From NCBI GenBank assembly GCA_003551705.1, contig PUNJ01000191.1:1-38554 (forward strand): DNA of 38,554 bases, given 5' to 3'. This DNA comes from Chloroflexota bacterium (GTDB taxonomy: Bacteria > Chloroflexota > Dehalococcoidia > UBA2247 > RBG-13-53-26). Within the stretch, counting starts at the first letter, position 1; every line of letters begins with the position of its first letter. Made by a program: the position numbers and the translations under genes. Shown here in pieces: positions 32,197-38,554 of the stretch. The notes beneath the pieces are model-generated. The model made no database searches, had not been told where the DNA came from, and saw only the letters and a list, made by a program, of their open reading frames with translations.

Positions 32197-32946
32197 CTAG
32201 AGTCCCAGATAGGTCTGGCGGATGGTCTCGTCCTTGAGCAGGTCCTCGCTCGACCCCTCGGCAATGACTCGCCCGTGAGAAAGCACGTAGTTCCTGCTGG
32301 AAAGCTGGAATGCCAGCCCGACGTCCTGCTCCACCAGAAGCACAGCAATGCCCGTGCTGGGAATGGCCCTTATTCGTTCAAAAAGCTCCTCTTTAAGCTT
32401 CTGCGAGAGGCCCGTTGATGGTTCGTCAATGCATAAGAGCTTGGGCTTTATCATTAAGGCGCGACCTATGGCCAGCATCTGGCGTTCTCCACCAGACAGG
32501 GTACCCGATATCTGGTTCCGCCTTTCCTGTAGACGGGGAAACAAAGAGTACACCATTTCCAGCCTTGAATCGAACTCGCTGCTATCGCGGCACAGATAGG
32601 CGCCGGCTTTTAAATTGTCCATGATGGTCATTTCACGGAAGGGCCGGCTTCTCTCCGGGCAGTGCACAAGGCCCCGAGCGGCAATCTCGTGCGGCGGTAG
32701 CGCATCGATCCTCTCCTCCATGAAGGATACGGTACCTTCCATGGCGATTTCGCCCGCTCGCATACCACGCATGCTTCTCCTGTCCCAGCCTACCAGTCCG
32801 CTTATCGCTCTGAGCAGCGTGGTCTTGCCGGCGCCATTAGGTCCGACCATGCTGACAAGTTCGCCCTCGCCTACTTTGAGGTCCAGGTCGTTGAGCAACA
32901 TGGCCGTACCATAGAGGACACGCAGACCAGCTACCTCAAGCAGCAA
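32197..32946 (-). CDS. livF: Branched-chain-type ABC importer ATPase (LivF-like)
   Basis: 249 residues starting at TTG 32946, inside the end of livG (11-base overlap). Walker A 'GPNGAGKT' (35-42), Q-loop region 'IAARGLVHCPERSRPFREMT', signature 'LSGGERQML', Walker B 'LLCIDEPSTGL' and switch His-equivalent region 'VLLVEQDVGLAF' are all present, as in LivF. There is a stretch of about a dozen extra residues after 'SGLVGWDRRSMRGMRAG', longer than the usual loop. It powers import with LivG. It lies on the strand opposite to the permeases and converges with livM. Confidence 0.92.
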   Translation of the reverse strand: MLLEVAGLRVLYGTAMLLNDLDLKVGEGELVSMVGPNGAGKTTLLRAISGLVGWDRRSMRGMRAGEIAMEGTVSFMEERIDALPPHEIAARGLVHCPERSRPFREMTIMDNLKAGAYLCRDSSEFDSRLEMVYSLFPRLQERRNQISGTLSGGERQMLAIGRALMIKPKLLCIDEPSTGLSQKLKEELFERIRAIPSTGIAVLLVEQDVGLAFQLSSRNYVLSHGRVIAEGSSEDLLKDETIRQTYLGL

Positions 32947-33712
32947 CGCTGTTCGCTCCCTTGCCTATGCAGGCCTCGATAACACAAGGATCATTGACTA
33001 CGTCGTGAGGAGGTCCGTCGGCGATGAGACGACCGTAATCGAGCACAATCACCCGATCGACTATCTTCATCAGTTCGGCCAGTTTGTGCTCCACGATGAT
33101 TATTGCCGGGCCCTCGCTGTGCAGACGTCCGAAACGACCACCCTTATGCAACCTCTTGATGGACTTGGCCAGAAGCTCGGTTTCAGCGGGATTCAGGCCG
33201 CTGAAGGGCTCGTCCAGAAGCAAGAGGTCCGGTTCTGTAGCCACAGCCCTGGCCATTTCAAGACGCCGCAGGTCACCATGAGAGAGGCTGGAGGCGGGCT
33301 CAAGGGCCAGGTCCGAGATACCCGCGAATTCAAGAGCATCCATGGCCCTTGCCTCAACAGTCTTGACCCACTCACCTCTTTTCATGGCTCGAGGGCACAA
33401 GCAAGCTACCATGACATTGGCTATTATGGGCAAGCGGCGAAAGGGACGGGTAATCTGAAAAGTACCGGCTATGCCCTCGTTCACCACCGACCACGACTTG
33501 AGCCGGCTCACATCCTTGCCCCTGAACCAGACTCGCCCGGAATCAGGTCTCAGCAAGCCTGTTATCAATCGCAGAAGAGTGGTCTTGCCAGCGCCGTTGG
33601 GACCGATGAGTCCCACGATCTCCTCTCGGCCCATAGCGAAACTCACATCGTTGACAGCGACCAGCCCCCCAAAACGCTTGTGCAGGGCCTCTGCTTCAAG
33701 AAATCCGCTCAA
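32936..33712 (-). CDS. livG: Branched-chain-type ABC importer ATPase (LivG-like)
   Basis: 258 residues starting at TTG 33712, with GAGGT about seven bases upstream and the stop of the ligase gene nine bases before. Walker A 'GPNGAGKT' (37-44), 'NEGIAGTFQITRPFRRL' (the LivG Q-loop segment), signature region 'SLSHGDLRRLEMARA', Walker B 'LLLLDEPFSGLNP' and switch 'IIIVEHKLAELM'. An extra loop 'HKGGRFGRLHSEGP' precedes the last strand. 'LSHGD' replaces the usual 'LSYGQ', a variant seen in parts of the family. It works with LivF on the LivHM pore. Confidence 0.92.
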   Translation of the reverse strand: MSGFLEAEALHKRFGGLVAVNDVSFAMGREEIVGLIGPNGAGKTTLLRLITGLLRPDSGRVWFRGKDVSRLKSWSVVNEGIAGTFQITRPFRRLPIIANVMVACLCPRAMKRGEWVKTVEARAMDALEFAGISDLALEPASSLSHGDLRRLEMARAVATEPDLLLLDEPFSGLNPAETELLAKSIKRLHKGGRFGRLHSEGPAIIIVEHKLAELMKIVDRVIVLDYGRLIADGPPHDVVNDPCVIEACIGKGANSVAA

Positions 33713-33721
33713 CCCCGGACC

Positions 33722-35425
33722 TCATTCCAATTCTTCCCGCAGTTCACGATGCGACACTTTGCCAACATCCGTCTTGGGCAGTTCGCCCCTGAATTCGACG
33801 ACACGGGGCACCTTGTAGTTGGCCAGCTTATCCGTACAGAATTTAATGATATCCCGCTCCGATATCTTGCCCCTGGCCTCGCTTTGCAGGACTACCACTG
33901 CCTTAATGCTGTGTCCTACACGGGGATCAGGCACTCCTACGACACCCGCGGCCTTGACTTGAGGATGCTGGTGCAGTACCTCTTCGATCTCTCGAGCAAA
34001 GACTGAGTACCCCATGAACTTGATCATGTCTTTCATCCGGTCAAAGAAGAAAAAGTAGCCTTCATCATCCATGCTGACCAGGTCCCCTGTTCGCAGCCAC
34101 GTCCTGCCGTCCTTTTCAAGGAGCGCTTGTGACGTCTCGTCCGGCTTCCTCCAGTAGCCTTTCATAAGGTTGGGACCGGCGATTATCATCTCGCCGATGC
34201 CACCGGGCTGCAGGTATTCACACGTATCGGGGTCGACAACAGCAGCGATGATGTTTGGCAGAGGAACACCGAAGGAGCCTGCCTTCGGTCTGCCCAAGGG
34301 ATTCGCATGGGATACCGCGCTGCACTCCGTCAGACCGTAGCCCTCAAGTATGCTGGTACCGGTACGACGTTCCCATTCAGCCACTGTGGATTCATGAAGG
34401 GTGTCAGCACCTGAGGTCAGTATTTTGACACGTTTCCAGTCGACGCGGTCCGTTCTCGGGTGGTCCTTGAGATACTGGTACGATGTCGGCACACTGAAGA
34501 AAGAGGTCGCTTTGTATTTCTCCATTTCCGACAATATGTCGTCGAGCGTGGGCGTAGTGAATAGAAGCAGGGTGGACGCCTGAAGAAGGGCAAAGAACAT
34601 TACTACTACCTGGCCGTAGATATGGTAGAAGGGCAATATGGCCGGGACCACCTCTTTGCCTTCTTCGAACACCGGCCAGAAGTATTTGATATGTTGCCGG
34701 CAAGCAAGGAGGTTGTGATGGGTCAATATCGCCCCCTTGGGTTCCGCTGTGGTACCGCCTGTATACGGAAGCACGGCGACGTCCTCGAAGGGATCAATCT
34801 CCACCTTGGGGGGACTTGCTTCATACTTCCTTATAAGCTTCTGGAACTGGAAATACCCCGGCCGTTCCAGGACCCGAGCACTTGGCGCCTCGGTCTTTCG
34901 AAACGAGCTACCTAGAATCGTCTTGCCAGTGAGCTTCTTCGTCGCCGGAAGATACTCCTCGATGCTGCTAAGGATAACATGGCGAAGATTCAGGCCGGTG
35001 TTTTCAACGCGATCGAACAGGAAGTCCTGGCACACTATGGTCGTAGCCCCGCTGTCCTCAAGCTGGTACTTGACCTCGATACTGGTGTACACCGGGCTGA
35101 TGGGTGTTACAATGGCTCCGACCTTGAGGACTCCAAAGTAGGCAATGACAAATTGGGGGCTGTTCAGCAGGTAGAGAGCGACGGTGTCTCCCTTCCTGAT
35201 GCCCATGTCATGCAGGGCTGTGGCGAATCGGTCAACCTCTTCCTTCAACCTCTTGAAACTTACCTTGTTACCGTAGAATATGATGGCGGTCCGTCCGGCG
35301 TGTTTCGTACACACGGAATCGAACACCTCCGGCAGGGAGTGGGGCGGGACATCAACGGTAGGAGGCACGATCTCGGGGTAGAACTTCAGCCAGGGACGTT
35401 CCTGGTAGACTGTCTTAGCATCCAT
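33722..35425 (-). CDS. Long-chain-fatty-acid/aryl-acid CoA ligase (AMP-forming)
   Basis: 567 residues, ANL superfamily. Phosphate loop 'YTGGTTAEPKGA' (221-232), 'PFYHIYG', adenine motif 'GYGLTE' (362-367), 'GWLRTGD'-type motif as 'TWLRTGDLVSMDDEGYFFFF', hinge/A8 'DRMKDMIKFMGY' and catalytic Lys556 in 'LPKTDVGKVSHREL'. All parts for acyl-adenylate and thioester formation are present. The first gene of a minus-strand unit with livG and livF, nine bases upstream of livG. ATG follows GAGGTGA, and a near-consensus promoter lies at 35459. It likely traps the imported acid as its CoA ester in the cytosol. The exact acid (fatty, aromatic or isoprenoid) is not evident. Confidence 0.93.
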   Translation of the reverse strand: MDAKTVYQERPWLKFYPEIVPPTVDVPPHSLPEVFDSVCTKHAGRTAIIFYGNKVSFKRLKEEVDRFATALHDMGIRKGDTVALYLLNSPQFVIAYFGVLKVGAIVTPISPVYTSIEVKYQLEDSGATTIVCQDFLFDRVENTGLNLRHVILSSIEEYLPATKKLTGKTILGSSFRKTEAPSARVLERPGYFQFQKLIRKYEASPPKVEIDPFEDVAVLPYTGGTTAEPKGAILTHHNLLACRQHIKYFWPVFEEGKEVVPAILPFYHIYGQVVVMFFALLQASTLLLFTTPTLDDILSEMEKYKATSFFSVPTSYQYLKDHPRTDRVDWKRVKILTSGADTLHESTVAEWERRTGTSILEGYGLTECSAVSHANPLGRPKAGSFGVPLPNIIAAVVDPDTCEYLQPGGIGEMIIAGPNLMKGYWRKPDETSQALLEKDGRTWLRTGDLVSMDDEGYFFFFDRMKDMIKFMGYSVFAREIEEVLHQHPQVKAAGVVGVPDPRVGHSIKAVVVLQSEARGKISERDIIKFCTDKLANYKVPRVVEFRGELPKTDVGKVSHRELREELE

Positions 35426-35458
35426 GCGCTTTCACCTCTGCGTAGGGTAGCCGCTGAA

Positions 35459-35487
35459 ACAATACTGTAACCAGGCAACCCTGTCAA
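35459..35487 (-). promoter_or_regulatory. Candidate strong sigma70-type promoter for the ligase-livG-livF unit
   Basis: On the minus strand TTGACA (35487-35482), exactly 17 bases, then TATTGT (35464-35459). The predicted start near 35452 gives a leader of about 27 bases containing GAGGTGA. It is similar in quality to the livK promoter. Confidence 0.6.
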
Positions 35488-35639
35488 GGTGTGCGGAGGG
35501 GCAGGATGGAGACCCCGTTGATGGGGTGGTGAGGCCTATGCAGAGACCATAAAGAGGTTTGCCCGTCACCCTTGCCAGCAAGACGTTTGTGCGACGGGCT
35601 GGTTGCGCCAAAAGCGAAGAACGAGGGGAACCTGCGACG

Positions 35640-35759
35640 CTACCTCCTCCTCTTCGTAAAATTGAAGCGGACCTTCTTGCCGTTACGTTTGACCTTGCTG
35701 GTCTTGTTAATGCTTTCGAGGAAGGTCTTCAAATCACTCTTGATCAATTTACTTGCCAT
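35640..35759 (-). CDS. Small basic ORF, 39 residues, unknown function
   Basis: ATG at 35759 is preceded by AAAGGA about nine bases away, and the frame ends at TAG 35642-35640. The product starts 'MASKLIKSDLKTFLESINK' and ends with a poly-basic 'FTKRRR'; Lys/Arg make up about a third of it. Codon choice looks like ordinary coding. An amphipathic helix over residues 4-19 is likely. No family is recognised. It sits alone in the 459-base gap between the ligase and hydrolase genes, upstream of the ligase promoter on the same strand. It could be a small regulatory or nucleic-acid-binding protein, a leader peptide, or chance. Confidence 0.45.
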   Translation of the reverse strand: MASKLIKSDLKTFLESINKTSKVKRNGKKVRFNFTKRRR

Positions 35760-35884
35760 CAGGCCTATCCTTTCTACCATGCATGCCCAAACGAAGAAGC
35801 CTCTTCAGATGTGCCAGTTCATATTTTCTCGCATTTGGACACCGACTGCAAGTAGCCCAATCGACTGGCCTGCCGGAGCCGCCA

Positions 35885-36739
35885 ATGATAAGATTGGCAG
35901 TACGCAGGCCCCGAAATCCGGAGAAAAGGAGAAGAGGCATCCCGCAAGCACGAATAAACGGCTCCATGTTTTACTATGAGGTACACGGACAGGGCCGTCC
36001 GCTGATCATGATCATGGGTTTGGGGAGGGGTGTAGAGGGCTGGCAATCGCAGATACCTGACCTGTCCCGATACTACCAGGTTATCGTGTTCGACCACCGC
36101 GGTATCGGCCGTACTCCAGGCAGGGACGGACCTGTTACCATTGAATCGATGACAGAGGACGTTCTGGGGCTCTTGGATACTTTACACATAGAAAGGGCGC
36201 ATGTCGTGGGCAAGTCCATGGGCGGGTATGTGGCCCAGGAACTGGCCATCACACATCCGGAACGAGTGGACCGCCTCGTTCTGGCCTCCACCAGCCCTGG
36301 TGCCTACACACTCGATACACCATTTCTCATGTCATGGGTTGCTCGCGTCCTGCCGGCAGCCAGTCAAAGGTTTATCTTCCAACTGATGCTTCCCTTCCTT
36401 TTCCGGGACAGCACCTTTGAGGACCCGGCAATGGTCAAGCTTGCGGTCGACATAATTTCGGGGCGCAACAGGCCCGAGGCGAACCAGGTCTTGGCCAGCC
36501 AGTTGGTCGCTTGCGCTGCACACAGCACGCGAGGGCGGCTGCACCGCATATCATCTCCCACCCTGGTACTGGTCGGAGCCGAGGACTTCTTCGTGCCGTT
36601 CAGCCTTGCCCGCGAACCAGCTGACAGCATCCCCTGTGCCAGGTTAATGGTCCTGGACGGGGGTGGCCATAACTTGAATGAGGATATACCCGGGGAATTC
36701 AACCGGGCGGTAGTGGAATTTCTTGCGGAATTCGCCTAA
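35885..36739 (+). CDS. Alpha/beta hydrolase
   Basis: The fold runs from 'FYYEVHGQGRPLIMIMGLGR' through 'VIVFDHRGIGRT', the nucleophile elbow 'VGKSMGGYVA' (Ser, about residue 131 from this start), an acidic 'LVGAEDFFVPF' and a late His in 'DGGGHNLNED', so a Ser-Asp-His triad is complete. The length from ATG 35885 is 284 residues; GGAG lies six bases before it. Other starts are possible: ATG 35966, or an ATC at 35939, which has the best-placed ribosome site (AAAGGAG) and gives the N-terminus usual for the family. It likely hydrolyses an ester, lactone or C-C bond. It is 84 bases upstream of the acyl-CoA synthetase alpha gene and probably co-transcribed with it. Confidence 0.85.
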   Translation: MIRLAVRRPRNPEKRRRGIPQARINGSMFYYEVHGQGRPLIMIMGLGRGVEGWQSQIPDLSRYYQVIVFDHRGIGRTPGRDGPVTIESMTEDVLGLLDTLHIERAHVVGKSMGGYVAQELAITHPERVDRLVLASTSPGAYTLDTPFLMSWVARVLPAASQRFIFQLMLPFLFRDSTFEDPAMVKLAVDIISGRNRPEANQVLASQLVACAAHSTRGRLHRISSPTLVLVGAEDFFVPFSLAREPADSIPCARLMVLDGGGHNLNEDIPGEFNRAVVEFLAEFA

Positions 36740-36823
36740 TCGAGCGTGTTCCCCCTGTGTCGTGTAGTCTATTCCGCCTGTTCAACCGGGACAAGACCTA
36801 TGACGTTTGGAGAGGAAGCATAT

Positions 36824-38257
36824 ATGATGACCGATCTCGAATTCATTTTTCATCCTGAGTCGATAGCCATTGTGGGCGCTCCGCGAGACCCGGCCGATGT
36901 AGCTGGAGGCTCCAACTTCCTGCATGCCTTGATCAACTCCGGGTATGGCGGGCGCATATATCCGGTCAATCCACGAGCCGCTGAGATTATGGGATTCAAA
37001 TGCTATCCTGACATAGCGAGCTTGCCTGAGGCACCTGATTACGTCATCAGCTGCATTCCTGCCGCCGCCACTCCTCAACTGGTCAGAGACTGCACTGCCA
37101 GGGGCGTCAAAGTGATATCCCTGTACACCGCCGGTTTCAGTGAGGCGTGTGACGGCAGTGACCAGCTCGAAAGACAGTTGCTGCAACTGGCGCGAGAGGG
37201 AGGGACCAGGCTCATCGGTCCAAACTGCCTGGGCATATACTGTCCCGAAGCGGGCATAAGTTTCCAGACCGGCCAGAGTAGCGAGCCCGGCCACATCGGC
37301 CTGCTATGCCAGAGCGGTGGGAACTCCAATATACTTGCGCTTGCAGGATATGACAGGGGTCTGCGCTTCAGCAAGATTGTCAGCTATGGCAACGCGGTTG
37401 ATTTGAACGAGGCTGACTTTCTTGACTACCTGGCCGCGGATTCGCAGACCCAGGTGATTGCAGTCTACATAGAGGGACCACGGGCAGGTACAGGGTTCCT
37501 GCGTTCCCTGGCTGCGGCCGCAAGAACGAAGCCGGTGATCCTGCTCAAGGGGGGCTATACGGAAGCCGGAGCCAGGGCGGCTGCTTCGCATACAGGGTCC
37601 CTGGCCGGCAGCCGCAATAGATGGGAAGCCCTCTGCCGGCAAGCAGACGCCATACAGGTGAACAGTCTTGCTGAGATGCTGGACGTGCTGACGGCGGTCT
37701 TGCATTTGGAGCGTGCCAGGGGTTTCAGGACCGGCATTGTCGGTTGGGGTGGTGGGGCTAGCGTGGCAGGTACAGACGCATGCGATAACTGCGGCCTCAC
37801 CGTGCCTGTATTTTCGGAAAAACTTCAGCAGGAGTTGAAGCAGTTCGCCTTTGGTCCCGGGATGAGCGTGGCAAATCCCATAGACTCAGCCATAGTTACT
37901 GACCCCGCCCACCTGACAAGAGCCCTGAGGACCGTCTCTGAAAGTGGGGAGGTGGACCTGATTCTTCTGCATTTGCCCCTCGATGTGCCTCACACGGTAG
38001 GTCCCATCCCGATTTGGGAGTCGGCCAGAGAGGCCGTCATTGAAGCAAGCGGCGCTCTTGATGTGCCAATCGTGATAGTACAACCGTTTACAGCACATCC
38101 TGATAGCTCGGGCATCTACTATTCACTGCAACAGAGGTGCGCCGTTGCCGGCCTGCCTCTCTATGCAGATATGAGGGATGCCGCAATGGCTGCCAGACGG
38201 GTGATAGAATGCCAGATGCGCAGGGATAGCCCTCAGTACCGGAGTCTTTTCTCTTGA
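36824..38257 (+). CDS. NDP-forming acyl-CoA synthetase, alpha (CoA-binding/ligase) subunit only, second copy
   Basis: Start at ATG 36824, seven bases after AGAGGA; the adjacent ATG 36827 is also possible, and the frame is open upstream without a site. 477 residues. CoA-binding domain 'IFHPESIAIVGAPRDPAD' and 'GRIYPVNPRAAEIMG', then ligase domains 'TRLIGPNCLGIYCPEAG', 'GLLCQSGGNSN' and 'VSYGNAVDLNEADFLDYLAA'. The expected phospho-His is in 'AAASHTGSLAG'. The architecture equals that of the gene at 10130, with clear but moderate similarity. The ATP-grasp beta part is again absent here and next door. It probably accepts an acyl-CoA linked to the hydrolase gene upstream. Confidence 0.85.
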   Translation: MMTDLEFIFHPESIAIVGAPRDPADVAGGSNFLHALINSGYGGRIYPVNPRAAEIMGFKCYPDIASLPEAPDYVISCIPAAATPQLVRDCTARGVKVISLYTAGFSEACDGSDQLERQLLQLAREGGTRLIGPNCLGIYCPEAGISFQTGQSSEPGHIGLLCQSGGNSNILALAGYDRGLRFSKIVSYGNAVDLNEADFLDYLAADSQTQVIAVYIEGPRAGTGFLRSLAAAARTKPVILLKGGYTEAGARAAASHTGSLAGSRNRWEALCRQADAIQVNSLAEMLDVLTAVLHLERARGFRTGIVGWGGGASVAGTDACDNCGLTVPVFSEKLQQELKQFAFGPGMSVANPIDSAIVTDPAHLTRALRTVSESGEVDLILLHLPLDVPHTVGPIPIWESAREAVIEASGALDVPIVIVQPFTAHPDSSGIYYSLQQRCAVAGLPLYADMRDAAMAARRVIECQMRRDSPQYRSLFS

Positions 38258-38424
38258 TGACCTATGGCTAACAGTACCGGGACTGGTATTCGAGCCCAGC
38301 CTCGTGTCCAGCGTGCCGGACCCCGGCCGACGGCGAGTCTTCAGGGGGGTCTATGGACGGTGCCGTTTGCCGGCTACTATTGAGCAGTGGCAGGCGTTCA
38401 GGTCTCTCCCTGGAGGCGCGTCGA

Positions 38425-38554
38425 TCAGATAAGCGGCAGGTCCACCAACCGCTGGTACAACTCCAGATAGGCGGTGGAGGACCGCTCCCAGGAGAAGTCC
38501 GCCGCCATGGCATTGGCCATTACTTCCTGCCACCTGTCCGTCCGGTACCAATGA
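38425..38554 (-). CDS. glgA: Probable glycogen/starch synthase, C-terminal end only
   Basis: The minus strand, entering from the window edge, reads 'WQEVMANAMAADFSWERSS' and 'AYLELYQRL', then ends at TGA 38427-38425. This pattern (W..v..naM..DfSWe.sa..Y..lY) is the C-terminal signature of GT5 glycogen synthases, which extend alpha-1,4-glucan from ADP-glucose; other GT5/GT4 enzymes share it more weakly. Only 42 residues are visible, so the assignment rests on this motif alone. The 167 bases between this stop and the acyl-CoA synthetase gene hold no convincing gene. Confidence 0.6.
   Translation of the reverse strand, partial: HWYRTDRWQEVMANAMAADFSWERSSTAYLELYQRLVDLPLI

Noticed and set aside
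33005-34006. Long plus-strand frame opposite livG and the CoA ligase
   Set aside because: Antisense to genes with full motif sets; no independent coding evidence.
38268-38513. 81-codon minus-strand frame at the window end
   Set aside because: Pro/Arg/Ser-rich shadow; the adjacent frame encodes the glycogen-synthase-like C-terminus.
1-38554. CRISPR array, insertion sequence, prophage or restriction-modification genes
   Set aside because: No regularly spaced repeats, transposase motifs, phage structural genes or methylase motifs were seen on either strand.

Overview
The window looks like a chromosomal segment of a free-living bacterium that metabolises acyl-CoA and redox-active organic compounds. 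By eye it is moderately GC-rich, genes are dense on both strands, and good Shine-Dalgarno sites and sigma70-like promoters are frequent. The gene mix is fumarate-reductase-like and phytoene-dehydrogenase-like flavoproteins, an FeS old-yellow-enzyme, alpha-only NDP-forming acyl-CoA synthetases, a GH3-like protein, EthD-like proteins and a UvdE nuclease. This resembles uncultured Chloroflexota (Dehalococcoidia-like) genomes, with deltaproteobacteria as an alternative. The assignment is inference; there is no rRNA or phylogenetic marker. I saw no tRNA, insertion sequence, prophage or CRISPR array.

Layout. 1-2148 (minus): two glycosyltransferases, the first cut by the window edge. 2254-2445: remnant of an ABC ATPase. 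2682-6469 (plus): EthD-like protein, extended SDR, enoyl-CoA hydratase, nitrilase. 6529-7410 (minus): UvdE. 7564-8700 (plus): short GH3-like protein. 8718-11557 (minus): small membrane protein, orphan HicB-like protein, a possible frameshifted ORF, and an NDP-forming acyl-CoA synthetase alpha subunit. 11846-15296: MFS carrier (plus) converging on a FadH-like FeS flavoenzyme (minus). 15542-16932 (plus): a second EthD-like/SDR pair. 17033-19443 (plus): hemerythrin, ChaB-like protein, DEAD-box-type helicase. 19679-28293 (minus): a MoaD/ThiS-like protein, two phytoene-dehydrogenase-like flavoproteins, a NarL-type regulator, a single-domain regulator, a PAS histidine kinase and an FAD_binding_2 (KstD-like) flavoprotein. 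28821-35425: a complete Liv-type ABC importer in two convergent halves, livKHM on plus and AMP-ligase/livG/livF on minus. 35640-38257: a 39-residue basic ORF (minus), then an alpha/beta hydrolase and a second acyl-CoA synthetase alpha subunit (plus). 38425-38554: C-terminus of a probable glycogen synthase (minus).

How the genes may work together (inference). The Liv importer with its own acyl-CoA ligase suggests uptake and CoA activation of a carboxylic acid. Enoyl-CoA hydratase, FadH-like and KstD-like flavoproteins, SDRs and the alpha/beta hydrolase could process it. A soluble sensor kinase and two response regulators lie directly downstream of the KstD-like gene and could control the locus. 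The most distinctive features are the EthD-SDR pair that occurs twice, the convergent split importer whose LivM ends in a zinc-ribbon-like tail, and two acyl-CoA synthetase alpha subunits without an ATP-grasp partner in view.
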